Positions 1 through 7,285 of a stretch of DNA of 9,976 nt are shown piece by piece. The stretch covers positions 1-9,976 of the forward strand of contig DPWD01000256.1 in assembly GCA_003526465.1 (NCBI GenBank). Direction: 5' to 3'. The notes under the pieces are model-generated. The model searched no databases. It was not told the DNA's origin and saw nothing but the letters and a program-made list of their open reading frames with translations. Origin of the DNA: Hyphomonadaceae bacterium (GTDB lineage Bacteria > Pseudomonadota > Alphaproteobacteria > Caulobacterales > Aquidulcibacteraceae). Every line of letters begins with the position of its first letter. Position 1 is the first letter of the stretch. Position numbers and translations under genes: made by a program.

Positions 1-629
1 GCATTCGCGCCGCCGCCCAGCTGATCGAGCGCGGCAGCGCAAGCGAGGCTGGCGCGTTGGCGCAGCTGATCTGCGCCGAGGTCGACCGCATCCACCGCCT
101 GACCGAGCGCATCGATCCCCTTGGGGGGTTCGCGCGGGCGCAGTTTGAGACACTCAACATTCACGAGGTTCTCGATCACGTACGTAAGCTCGTACAACCA
201 GGCGGCGCCGATCTGAGCGTGCGTGAACACTACGATCCCAGCCTGCCGCCAGTGCGCGGCGACAAGGATCAGCTTATTCAGGCGATTCTGAACATCGCCA
301 AGAACGCCGCGGAAGCGCTCGCCGGCCAGGATGGCGCGCGCATCGATTTCGTCACCGCCTACCGGCCTGGCATCCATGTGCGCAATGCACCGGACGGCGT
401 AGCGCGCGCGCAACTCGAAGTGCAGATCGCCGACAACGGTCCCGGAGTCGATCCGGGGATGGCCGAGCGCTTGTTTGAGCCCTTCGCCACCACCAAGGTC
501 GGCGGTATGGGTTTGGGCCTGGCGGTGGCCGCGGAGATCGTGGCGCGCCACGATGGCCGCATGGAGGTCGATTCCAAGCCAGGCCGCACGGTTTTTCGCA
601 TCTTTCTGCCAATCGAGACGCCGCCATGA
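1..629 (+). CDS. ntrB: NtrB nitrogen-signalling sensor histidine kinase, 3' part (5' end outside window)
   Basis: Cytoplasmic kinase/phosphatase that sets NtrC phosphorylation, normally in response to PII protein and nitrogen status. The open frame runs from base 3 with no in-window start: 208 codons, beginning IRAAAQLIER. This matches the stretch just after the H-box of NtrB proteins (HEIKNPLAGIRGAAQLLE), so the phospho-acceptor His lies a few codons before base 1. Visible ATPase parts are the N-box (ILNIAKNAAEAL, key Asn codon 303-305), G1 box DNGPG (432-446), F-box LFEPFATTK and G2 box GGMGLGL (501-521). The C-terminus ends in the usual FRIFLPI strand. A TTG at 57 is not a credible start because it would remove the dimerisation helix. 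The stop overlaps the ntrC ATG (ATGA, 626-629), implying translational coupling. Family assignment is firm; the PAS sensor part cannot be seen. Confidence 0.93.
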   Translation, partial: IRAAAQLIERGSASEAGALAQLICAEVDRIHRLTERIDPLGGFARAQFETLNIHEVLDHVRKLVQPGGADLSVREHYDPSLPPVRGDKDQLIQAILNIAKNAAEALAGQDGARIDFVTAYRPGIHVRNAPDGVARAQLEVQIADNGPGVDPGMAERLFEPFATTKVGGMGLGLAVAAEIVARHDGRMEVDSKPGRTVFRIFLPIETPP

Positions 630-1996
630 CCAATCAAATTCTACTTGCCGATGACGACGCTTCCATTCGCTTCGTGCTGTCGCAGGCCTTGGCCAAAGAG
701 GGCTTCGCCGTTCGCGCCACCAGCAATGTTGCGACTTTGGCGAAGTGGGCCAAGGAAGGCGAAGGCGATGTAATTTTAAGCGATGTCTATATGGGCGACG
801 AAAACGTCTTCGACGCTTTGCCATCGATCCGCGCGATGCGTCCGGACTTGCCGGTCATTGTGATGAGTGCGCAATCGACGGTGGCCACCGCATTTTCAGC
901 GACCAATGCCGGGGCGTTCGACTACGTTCCGAAACCGTTCGATCTCGACGTTCTGATCGCGTCGGTGCGGCGAGCGCTGGCGGGAGGCCCCGATGCAGCG
1001 ATCCGCGCTTCTATCAAGAAAGCCGCGCGCGACGAGAACCTGCCGCTTGTCGGGCGATCGCAGGCGATGCAGGAGGCGTTTCGCACCATCGCGAAGGTAG
1101 CCAATTCAGATCTTGCGGTTCTGATCGAGGGCGAAAGCGGTACGGGCAAGACCCGCGTGGCGCGCGCCCTGCACGAAAACAGCAAGCAGGCGCACGGTCC
1201 GTTCGTGGCGGCGAGCGTGGCTGGGCTGAGTGCGGCGCAAATCGAGGCGGAGGTATTCGGCCCGGACGGGGCTTATGTGCGGGCGCGCGGGGGGACGCTG
1301 TTGTTGCGGCACATCGATGATCTGTCGCCAGAAGGCCAGTCGCGCTTGGCGGGGCGCCTGAACGACGACAGCGCTCATGAGCCGCGCGATGTTCGCCTGG
1401 TCGCCAGCGCACAGCGAAGCCCAGCGGGCTTGGCGCGTCAGGATCGTTTTCGCCAAGATCTGCTGCAGCGGCTGAGCGTTGTCGTCATTCGTCTGCCACC
1501 GCTGCGAGAACGCGCGGACGACATCGCCGACCTGGCGCGCACCTTTCTGTTGCGCGCGCAACGCGAAGGATTGCCGGAAAAAGCGCTCGACGCGTCCGCG
1601 GTGAAGGCATTGGAGGCGCACGATTTTCCGGGCAACGTGCGAGAGCTGGAAAATGTCTTGCGCCGCGCCGCCGCCATGAGCCCCGGCCCGCTCATCAATG
1701 CCGGCGATATCGCCGCAATGATAGACCGCGTCTCCCCCGCGCCCGAAGCATTTGGCGGCCTGGAGGCGGCGGTTGCGGACAGTGTCGAGCGCGCCTTCGC
1801 CGATGTGAGACCAAGACTACCCGAGGCGGGCCTCTATGACCGGCTGTTGGCTGATTTCGAACGTCCGTTGATTGCGCGCACGCTGGCGGCGACCAGGGGC
1901 AACCAAATCCGGGCGGCGGCTGTGCTTGGGATCAACCGCAACACCCTGCGCAAGAAGATCCAGGCGCTCGGACTCCCAACTGGCGCCCGAGATTGA
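626..1996 (+). CDS. ntrC: NtrC response regulator with degenerate AAA+ domain (no GAFTGA, altered Walker B)
   Basis: Nitrogen regulator receiving phosphate from NtrB; 456 aa against about 470-490 for typical NtrC. The receiver domain (about 1-120) has the acidic pocket LLADDD, phospho-acceptor D53, switch residue S81 and K103. The AAA+ domain (about 140-365) keeps Walker A GESGTGKT (169-176), the FRQDLLQRL arginines R276/R282 and FPGNVREL (334-341). The segment between EVFG (209-212) and GGTLLL (222-227) is only 9 residues instead of about 21, so the GAFTGA loop is absent. Walker B reads GGTLLLRHIDD, with R228-H229 where D-E is normal, and the sensor I Asn aligns with Q263. A Fis-type helix-turn-helix is intact (about 418-448, AAAVLGINRNTLRKKI). 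I infer a DNA-binding regulator that probably cannot hydrolyse ATP normally or activate sigma54, and may act with sigma70 or as a repressor. Loss of GAFTGA is reported for Rhodobacter capsulatus and Caulobacter NtrC. Gene identity rests on domains plus the ntrB neighbour. Confidence 0.92.
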   Translation: MTNQILLADDDASIRFVLSQALAKEGFAVRATSNVATLAKWAKEGEGDVILSDVYMGDENVFDALPSIRAMRPDLPVIVMSAQSTVATAFSATNAGAFDYVPKPFDLDVLIASVRRALAGGPDAAIRASIKKAARDENLPLVGRSQAMQEAFRTIAKVANSDLAVLIEGESGTGKTRVARALHENSKQAHGPFVAASVAGLSAAQIEAEVFGPDGAYVRARGGTLLLRHIDDLSPEGQSRLAGRLNDDSAHEPRDVRLVASAQRSPAGLARQDRFRQDLLQRLSVVVIRLPPLRERADDIADLARTFLLRAQREGLPEKALDASAVKALEAHDFPGNVRELENVLRRAAAMSPGPLINAGDIAAMIDRVSPAPEAFGGLEAAVADSVERAFADVRPRLPEAGLYDRLLADFERPLIARTLAATRGNQIRAAAVLGINRNTLRKKIQALGLPTGARD

Positions 1997-2020
1997 CCAC
2001 AACGTGATATTCGGCCAACA

Positions 2021-2042
2021 CATGTTGCGCTAGCGCAACATG
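2021..2042. promoter_or_regulatory. Perfect 22-bp palindrome at the ntrY start codon
   Basis: CATGTTGCGCT/AGCGCAACATG is an uninterrupted dyad centred between 2031 and 2032, and its last three bases are the ntrY ATG. It fills half of the 43-nt ntrC-ntrY gap, the only substantial gap in the block. In mRNA it could fold into a 9-bp stem with a CUAG loop that hides the start codon; in DNA it looks like a dimeric regulator site. CAAC elements recur at 2000, 2016 and 2036, with TGTTG at 2023-2027. It does not match the enterobacterial NtrC consensus spacing (TGCAC-N5-7-GTGCA type). CAA/TTG dyads have been proposed for NtrX, so autoregulation is possible but is inference. No Shine-Dalgarno precedes the ATG at 2040. 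Confidence 0.6.
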
Positions 2043-4289
2043 GAGGCCCCCGAGACCGTGCCGCTTGCTTCCGCAGACGCCATCGACGCCGACCGCGTCT
2101 TCAGCGATCGGCCGCGCAGCCGCAGCGCGCTGACATTTGCGATTGGGGCGGGGATTGCGGCAGCGCTTACCGGCGGCGCTATCATCGCGCTTGTATTGGG
2201 CGAGGGGCTCGCGCGGGAGGCGAGTTCGATCATTAGAGCGACGCTGCTCGCCAGCCTGCTGATCACGCTTGGGCTGGCGGCGATCCTGGCGCACCGCATC
2301 ATGCGCATCGCCAACGAGTGGCGCTCGGCGGCTTCCGGGGCGAAGCTGCATATGCGGTTCGCGGGGCTGTTCAGCCTGGCCGCGCTGGCGCCGGCGGTTG
2401 TTGTCGCGGCATTCTTGGGGATCACCTTCTCACAAGGGTTCGAGCGCTGGTTCAGTCAGCGCGTGGAAGGTACGATCGAAAACGCCGCTCACGTCGGACG
2501 CGCCTATGTCGATCTCGCGTCGGGCGGTCTGGGCGCTGACGTGCAAGCCATGGCCCTGGATATGAACCGGGCCCGCGCCGGGCTCGTGGACGACCCTGGG
2601 CGCTACGGCGCTTTCCTAGCGGCGCAAGCCGAACGGCGAAATCTTCCTTCCGCCTACGTTATCAATCGGCAGGGTCGTGTGCTGGCGCGCGCGGAATCGG
2701 AGGCCGCCGCCTCGTATCCGCCGCCATCCACTGAAGCGTTTGCGGCGGCCGACGCAGCGCAGGTTTCAATTCTCTTCGATCAGGATTCCGATCGCCTCGT
2801 CGCACTGTTCAAGCTGTCTGCCTACGACGACGCCTATTTGCTGGTGTCGCGCCAGATCGCCCCCGGTTTGGTGGCGCAGTTGCGCGACTTCGATCAATCG
2901 GTGGAAGATTACCGCACCGCCCGGCAACAGCAGGATTCGCTGCGCGGGTTGTTCGGGCTTGCCTATATGTCTACGGCGGTGCTGGTGCTTTTGTGCGCGG
3001 CCTGGCTTGGATTGGCGAGCGCTTCTCGTGTGGCTGCGCCTATAGGGCGTCTGGTTGGCGCTGCGCGCCGCGTCGCCGCGGGGGATCTCAAGGCGCGCGT
3101 CTCCGTCGGCGATGAGCGCGATGAAGTCGAGGTGCTCGCGACCACATTCAATACCATGACCTCTCAATTGGAGACGCAGAGGCGCGATCTCTTGTTGGCG
3201 CAAGAGGCGGTGGAGGCGCGCCGGCGGTTCATCGAGGCGGTGCTCGGGGGGGTGAGCGCGGGCGTCATCGGGCTAGACCGTGACGGGCGCATCACCGCCG
3301 CCAACAGCTCCGCTGCCAGTCTGCTGGGCGCCGGCGATGGCCAGCTGGTGGGACGGCGCTTGATCGACGTGGCGCCGGAATTCGCGGAATTGCTGAATCA
3401 GCCGGCGCCTGCGGGCCAGACCCCGCCGCAGCGTGTCGACCTCGTGCGCGAGGGCGGTTCGGTCAATCTCAGCGTGCGCACCAGCCCTGAATCCCAGGGC
3501 GCTCTCGTGCTCACCTTCGACGACATGACCAAGCTCATCTCCGCGCAACGCCAGGAGGCGTGGAAGGACGTAGCTCGGCGAATAGCCCATGAGATCAAGA
3601 ATCCGCTGACGCCGATCCAACTTTCCGCCGAGAGGCTGCAGCGCAAATACGCCGCCGAGATAGCCTCCGATCCAGAGACCTTTCAGCGCTGCACCGACAC
3701 CATCCTGCGCCAGGTCGCCGACATCGGCCGCATGGTCGACGAGTTTTCCGCGTTCGCGCGCATGCCGACGCCGAACATGCAATTCGCCGATATGAGCGAG
3801 ATCGCGCGCTCGGTTGTGTTTGGGCAGCGTCTATCGTTCGCCGACGTGCGCGTGGAAGCGGAGGGCCTTAGCGCCCCGATCGGCCTGGTGTGCGATGAAA
3901 GGCTGATCGCCCAGGCCCTGACCAATCTTGTCAAGAACGCCGCCGAGAGCGTGCTGGCGCGGCGCGGACGCGACGGCGAGCCCAAGGATGGGTTCGTGAA
4001 GCTGCGCGTGCGCGATCTGGATTTCGGCGTGCAATTCGAAGTCATCGACAATGGGCTCGGCTTTCCGGAAAAGGACCGCCACCGGCTGATCGAGCCCTAC
4101 ATCACCACGCGTGCAAAAGGCGCCGGCCTTGGACTGGCAATCGTCGCGCGCGTCATCGAAGACCATGGCGGTCTCATCGAACTGGATGACGCCCCCGGCC
4201 CTGGCCCCGGCGCGATTGTGCGGTTCGTCCTCCCCAAACGCGGCGAAGACGCGATCGCCGCGGCAGAAATTAGCGCCGGAGCCTCCTGA
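2040..4289 (+). CDS. ntrY: NtrY membrane sensor histidine kinase
   Basis: Membrane-bound histidine kinase partnering NtrX, tied in alphaproteobacteria to nitrogen and redox or envelope responses; 749 aa, normal family length. Predicted order: cytoplasmic N-tail; TM1 about 30-54, TM2 about 68-85, TM3 about 107-131; extracytoplasmic sensor region about 132-303; TM4 about 304-326; HAMP about 323-378; PAS about 395-495; then the kinase core. The H-box is AHEIKNPLTPIQLSAERL with H517, the N-box TNLVKNAAES (N633), G1 DNGLG (670-674), and G2 GAGLGLAI (694-701). The NPLTPIQLSAERL signature is typical of NtrY rather than NtrB. ATG 2040 is the first in-frame start but has no Shine-Dalgarno and sits inside a palindrome. 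GTG 2058 is an alternative, with GGAGG at 2042-2046 eleven bases upstream; using it removes only six residues. ntrX follows after 1 nt. Confidence 0.94.
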   Translation: MEAPETVPLASADAIDADRVFSDRPRSRSALTFAIGAGIAAALTGGAIIALVLGEGLAREASSIIRATLLASLLITLGLAAILAHRIMRIANEWRSAASGAKLHMRFAGLFSLAALAPAVVVAAFLGITFSQGFERWFSQRVEGTIENAAHVGRAYVDLASGGLGADVQAMALDMNRARAGLVDDPGRYGAFLAAQAERRNLPSAYVINRQGRVLARAESEAAASYPPPSTEAFAAADAAQVSILFDQDSDRLVALFKLSAYDDAYLLVSRQIAPGLVAQLRDFDQSVEDYRTARQQQDSLRGLFGLAYMSTAVLVLLCAAWLGLASASRVAAPIGRLVGAARRVAAGDLKARVSVGDERDEVEVLATTFNTMTSQLETQRRDLLLAQEAVEARRRFIEAVLGGVSAGVIGLDRDGRITAANSSAASLLGAGDGQLVGRRLIDVAPEFAELLNQPAPAGQTPPQRVDLVREGGSVNLSVRTSPESQGALVLTFDDMTKLISAQRQEAWKDVARRIAHEIKNPLTPIQLSAERLQRKYAAEIASDPETFQRCTDTILRQVADIGRMVDEFSAFARMPTPNMQFADMSEIARSVVFGQRLSFADVRVEAEGLSAPIGLVCDERLIAQALTNLVKNAAESVLARRGRDGEPKDGFVKLRVRDLDFGVQFEVIDNGLGFPEKDRHRLIEPYITTRAKGAGLGLAIVARVIEDHGGLIELDDAPGPGPGAIVRFVLPKRGEDAIAAAEISAGAS
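4278..4281 (+). promoter_or_regulatory. Shine-Dalgarno GGAG deciding the ntrX start
   Basis: GGAG lies 9 nt before ATG 4291, inside the last codons of ntrY. It supports 4291 over upstream in-frame starts reaching back to 4111, which would lie wholly inside ntrY and place 60 residues ahead of a complete receiver domain. Confidence 0.6.
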
Positions 4290-4290
4290 C

Positions 4291-5685
4291 ATGGCCTCTG
4301 ATATCTTGATCATCGACGACGAAGCCGACATCCGCGATCTGGTGTCCGGCATCCTGGAAGACGACGGACACCAGGTCCGCGCCGCGCGCGACAGCGACGA
4401 GGCGCTCGAGGCCATGCGCCGGCGCAGGCCTGCTTTGGTCGTGCTCGACATCTGGCTGCAAGGCAGCCGCATCGATGGGCTCGATCTGCTGGCGACGTTC
4501 AAGGAGATCGATCCCGATATGCCGGTGCTGGTCATTTCCGGGCACGGCACGATCGAAACCGCGGTTTCGGCGATCCGCAAGGGCGCCTACGATTTCGTGG
4601 AGAAGCCTTTCACAGCCGAGCGCCTGCTCGTGGCGGTGGGGCGGGCGTTGGAGGCGGCGTGGCTGAAGCGGGAGAACGCCGAACTGCGCGCGCGCTCGGG
4701 CGCTTCCGATCAGCTGATCGGCTCCTCCGCCGCGATGAACGCGCTGCGCAGCGCAATCGACCGCGTGGCGCAAACCAATTCGCGGGTTCTGGTCGCGGGA
4801 CCCGCAGGCTCTGGCAAGGAACTCGTGGCGCGGCTGTTGCACGCGGCGAGCCCCCGCTCCGACGGGCCGTTCGTGGCCATCAACGCGGCCTCGATCGCGC
4901 CCGAGCGCATGGAGAACGAGATTTTCGGCGAGGACGGTCCCGAGGGCCGGCCACGAAAAATTGGCGTATTCGAGCAGGCCCATGGCGGCACGCTGTTTCT
5001 GGATGAAGTCGGCGACATGCCGCCTGAGACGCAATCGAAGATCCTGCGCGTGCTCGTCGAACAAAGGTTCCGCCGCCTCGGCGGGTCCGCCGACGTCCAA
5101 GTCAATGTGCGCGTGGTGTCATCGGCTTCGCGCGATCTTCGCGGCGACATCGAGCAGGGGCGTTTCCGTGAAGATCTGTTCCACCGCCTCAATGTGGTGC
5201 CGCTCAGGGCGCCGAGCCTTGCGGAACGCCGAGACGATATTCCGGAGCTTGCCGGCTATTTCGTCGGCCGGCTCGCGGGCATGTCCGGGGTTCCCGCGCG
5301 CCAGATCGGCGAGGACACGCTGGCCGCGTTGCAAGCGGCCGACTGGCCGGGCAACGTTCGCCAATTGCGCAACGTCATCGAGCGCATCCTGATCTTGGCG
5401 ACCGGCGATGCGGCCACCCCAGTGACGGTCGACAATTTGCCGCCAGAGGCATGGCCATCGGCTTCCCACGCCAAGCGCGAAGGCATGCACGAAGTCATCG
5501 CCATGCCCCTGCGCGACGCGCGCGAGCGGTTCGAGCGCGAGTATCTGAACGTGCAGATTACACGCTTCGGCGGTAACATCTCGAAAACCGCCGCGTTCAT
5601 CGGCATGGAGCGCTCGGCGCTTCACCGCAAGCTGAAGTCGCTTGGGGTCGAGGCGCCCGGGCGTGCGGGTTCGGAGAGCGAATGA
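4291..5685 (+). CDS. ntrX: NtrX response regulator (AAA+ domain lacking GAFTGA)
   Basis: Response regulator of the NtrYX pair; 464 aa, typical of the family. The receiver (about 1-122) begins ILIIDDEADIR and carries phospho-acceptor D53 in VVLDIWLQGS, the SGHGT switch segment (83-87) and K105; DIWLQGSRxDGL is characteristic of NtrX. The AAA+ domain (about 140-370) has Walker A GPAGSGKE (170-177), intact Walker B GGTLFLDEVGD (D238, E239), FREDLFHRL and DWPGNVRQLRN. The GAFTGA position is replaced by GEDGPEGRPRKIGVFEQA, as is usual in alphaproteobacterial NtrX, so activation through sigma54 is unlikely. Sensor I reads SSASRD, with Ser for Asn. A Fis-type HTH lies at about 423-451 (ISKTAAFIGMERSALHRKL). 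ATG 4291 is 1 nt after the ntrY stop. The 3' end overlaps the next gene by ATGA. Confidence 0.94.
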   Translation: MASDILIIDDEADIRDLVSGILEDDGHQVRAARDSDEALEAMRRRRPALVVLDIWLQGSRIDGLDLLATFKEIDPDMPVLVISGHGTIETAVSAIRKGAYDFVEKPFTAERLLVAVGRALEAAWLKRENAELRARSGASDQLIGSSAAMNALRSAIDRVAQTNSRVLVAGPAGSGKELVARLLHAASPRSDGPFVAINAASIAPERMENEIFGEDGPEGRPRKIGVFEQAHGGTLFLDEVGDMPPETQSKILRVLVEQRFRRLGGSADVQVNVRVVSSASRDLRGDIEQGRFREDLFHRLNVVPLRAPSLAERRDDIPELAGYFVGRLAGMSGVPARQIGEDTLAALQAADWPGNVRQLRNVIERILILATGDAATPVTVDNLPPEAWPSASHAKREGMHEVIAMPLRDARERFEREYLNVQITRFGGNISKTAAFIGMERSALHRKLKSLGVEAPGRAGSESE

Positions 5686-6530
5686 GCGCTGTCGCCTACG
5701 TTGATGGCGCCTATGTTCCGCTGCGCGCCGCGCGCGTGTCGATCTTGGACCGCGGGCTCCAATTCGCGGACTCGATCTATGAAGTGTGGGCGGTGCGCGG
5801 CGGAAGGTTGAGGGACGAGGCGGGGCATTTCGCTCGCCTGCAACGATCTCTCGACGAGCTGCGCATCTCCGCGCCGATGAGCGAGGCCGCACTTGGCGCC
5901 GTCATCAGGGAGACCATGCGCCGAAACCGCGCGCGCGACGGCATCGTCTATCTCCAGATCACGCGCGGACAAGCGGCGCGCGATCACGTCTTTCCTTCCC
6001 CAAGCGTGCCCCCAACCATCATTGTCACCGCGAAGAACCTAAACCAGGCGGCAATCGCGGCGCGCGCCGCGGAGGGGGTGAAGGTGATTTCGCTGCCCGA
6101 AACGCGCTGGGCGCGGCGCGATATCAAATCCACCAACCTCTTGCCCAATGTGCTGGCGCGGCAAGCAGCGCGGGAGGCAGACGCCTTTGAGGCTTGGTTC
6201 GTCGATCCCGAGGGGCTGGTGACGGAGGGAACCTCGTCCAACGCATGGATCGTCGATGCCGAGGGGCGACTTCGCACACGAGGGCTCTCGCATGACCTCC
6301 TGCATGGCGTGACGCGAGCGGCGCTGACCGAAGCAGCGCGCCGGCTCGGCATCGAAGTGATAGAGGAGGCGTTCGCGATTAATGAGGCGCGCGCCGCGCG
6401 CGAAGCGTTTATCAGCGCCGCCAGCAATCCCGCGACCCCGGTCATTGCGATAGATGGCGTGCGTGTGGGTGACGGCCGTCCTGGGCCGGTGACGCTGCGT
6501 TTGCGTGGGGAATATCTGGCGCGCGGCTAG
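5682..6530 (+). CDS. dat: D-amino-acid aminotransferase (PLP class IV fold)
   Basis: Predicted cytoplasmic PLP transaminase moving amino groups between D-amino acids such as D-alanine and 2-oxo acids, linking peptidoglycan D-Ala/D-Glu pools to nitrogen metabolism. It has 282 aa, the usual length of Bacillus-type D-AAT. Catalytic Lys is K149 in RRDIKSTNLLPNVLA, and the cofactor-contact Glu is E182 in VTEGTSSNAWIV. ITRGQAARDHVFP supplies the R100-x-H102 pair that binds the substrate carboxylate in D-AAT and separates it from branched-chain aminotransferase and aminodeoxychorismate lyase. The C-terminal TPVIAIDG strand also fits D-AAT. Its ATG overlaps the ntrX stop (ATGA, 5682-5685), with GGAG at 5673-5676 as ribosome site, so it is probably translated with the ntr genes. 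Substrate range is inferred from motifs; a broader D- or L-specificity cannot be excluded. Confidence 0.85.
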   Translation: MSAVAYVDGAYVPLRAARVSILDRGLQFADSIYEVWAVRGGRLRDEAGHFARLQRSLDELRISAPMSEAALGAVIRETMRRNRARDGIVYLQITRGQAARDHVFPSPSVPPTIIVTAKNLNQAAIAARAAEGVKVISLPETRWARRDIKSTNLLPNVLARQAAREADAFEAWFVDPEGLVTEGTSSNAWIVDAEGRLRTRGLSHDLLHGVTRAALTEAARRLGIEVIEEAFAINEARAAREAFISAASNPATPVIAIDGVRVGDGRPGPVTLRLRGEYLARG

Positions 6531-6543
6531 CGCCGGTTCTTTC
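6518..6543 (+). terminator. Weak terminator-like hairpin at the end of dat
   Basis: GGCGC (6518-6522) and GCGCC (6530-6534) form a 5-bp stem with a 7-nt loop spanning the dat stop codon, followed by GGTTCTTTCC, a broken T-rich run. The stem is short and the tract is interrupted, so termination here is only possible. The rest of the convergent gap 6535-6604 shows no better candidate on either strand. Confidence 0.25.
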
Positions 6544-6604
6544 CAAATTGCACCACGTCAACACCCACGCCCTGATTGCGCGAAGCGAAAATCCGGGCCT
6601 GGCG

Positions 6605-7285
6605 CTAAACCCGCCCCGTCACCGGCAGCAGCGCCCCGGTTATTGCGCGCGCCGCGTCGGAAAGTAGAAACGAGATGACGTCCGAGAGCGCTTCGGGTGT
6701 TACCCAGCGGTCGAACTGGGCATCTGGCATGTCGGCGCGGTTAGCGGGCGTGTCGATGATGGAGGGCATCACGGCGTTGACGCGCACGTTCTTGTCTTTG
6801 AGTTCGGCGGCGAGGCTCTCAGTAAGGCGCGAAACTCCTGACTTCGAAGCCGTGTAGGCGCCCATGCCGGCATCGGCGCGGGAGGTGGCGTTGGCGCTGA
6901 CATTGACGATGGCGCCGCCGCCCTTGGTCAGCAGCGGCGTTGCGGCTTTGCAAGCCAGCACGGCGGTTCGCACGTTCATCGTGTAGAGCTTGTCCCAGGT
7001 CTCGATGGCGCCGCCCTCGAGCGTCTCCCAGCGAAAGCCGCCAGCGATGTTGGCGAGGCCGTCGAGCTTGCCGAAACGCTGAGCGATGGCCGCGAACGCG
7101 GCGTTGATGGCGGCTTGGTCGGCTAGATCCACGCCGGGCAGGGCGAGTGCGAGGGGCGCGTCGGCCGGGAACGATTTGGCGAGATCGATGCCGACGATCT
7201 GCGCGCCATCGCCGGCCAGCCGGCGCGTCAAAGCCGAGCCGAGTATGCCAGCTGCTCCGGTGACTGCGAGGACGCGGTCCTTCAT
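6605..7285 (-). CDS. SDR-family NAD(P)-dependent oxidoreductase, dihydropteridine-reductase-like
   Basis: Short-chain dehydrogenase of 226 aa with a Rossmann fold. The cofactor motif is TGAAGILG (9-16), with D34 after the second strand and an AGG motif (81-83) following N79. The active-site region is [21 protein letters not shown], with Y144 and K148. Thirteen residues before Y144, where the catalytic Ser usually sits, there is A131; S130 is one off. The stretch [17 protein letters not shown] (178-194) closely resembles the tail of animal dihydropteridine reductase (DTPMNRKSMPEADFSSW, from memory), which also has Ala at the Ser position and an AGGW motif. I infer a QDPR-like reductase of unknown bacterial substrate; generic 3-oxoacyl or sugar-alcohol reductase labels would be less well supported. 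Its ATG overlaps the tyrS stop (ATGA), with GAAGG at 7293-7297 inside tyrS, so it is likely translated from the tyrS mRNA. Confidence 0.85.
   Translation of the reverse strand: MKDRVLAVTGAAGILGSALTRRLAGDGAQIVGIDLAKSFPADAPLALALPGVDLADQAAINAAFAAIAQRFGKLDGLANIAGGFRWETLEGGAIETWDKLYTMNVRTAVLACKAATPLLTKGGGAIVNVSANATSRADAGMGAYTASKSGVSRLTESLAAELKDKNVRVNAVMPSIIDTPANRADMPDAQFDRWVTPEALSDVISFLLSDAARAITGALLPVTGRV

Noticed and set aside
57..629. Short ntrB starting at TTG 57
   Set aside because: The frame stays open to the window edge with a typical NtrB sequence just after the H-box, so the gene is cut by the window, not truncated.
1993..2036. Sigma70-type promoter for ntrY (TTGACC at 1993, GCTAGCGC at 2029)
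   Set aside because: The two elements are 30 nt apart, too far for either the general or the Caulobacter spacing, and no other -10 is present.
4111..4290. 60-codon upstream extension of ntrX inside ntrY
   Set aside because: It overlaps the conserved ATPase end of ntrY in another frame, and ATG 4291 has a ribosome site and begins a complete receiver domain.
3831..4580. 249-codon open frame antisense to ntrY/ntrX
   Set aside because: Its low-complexity Arg/Ser-rich translation spans two well-supported genes; it is a shadow frame.
4270..5100. 276-codon open frame antisense to ntrX
   Set aside because: It has no recognisable domain, lies opposite a strongly conserved gene, and long antisense frames are expected at this GC content.
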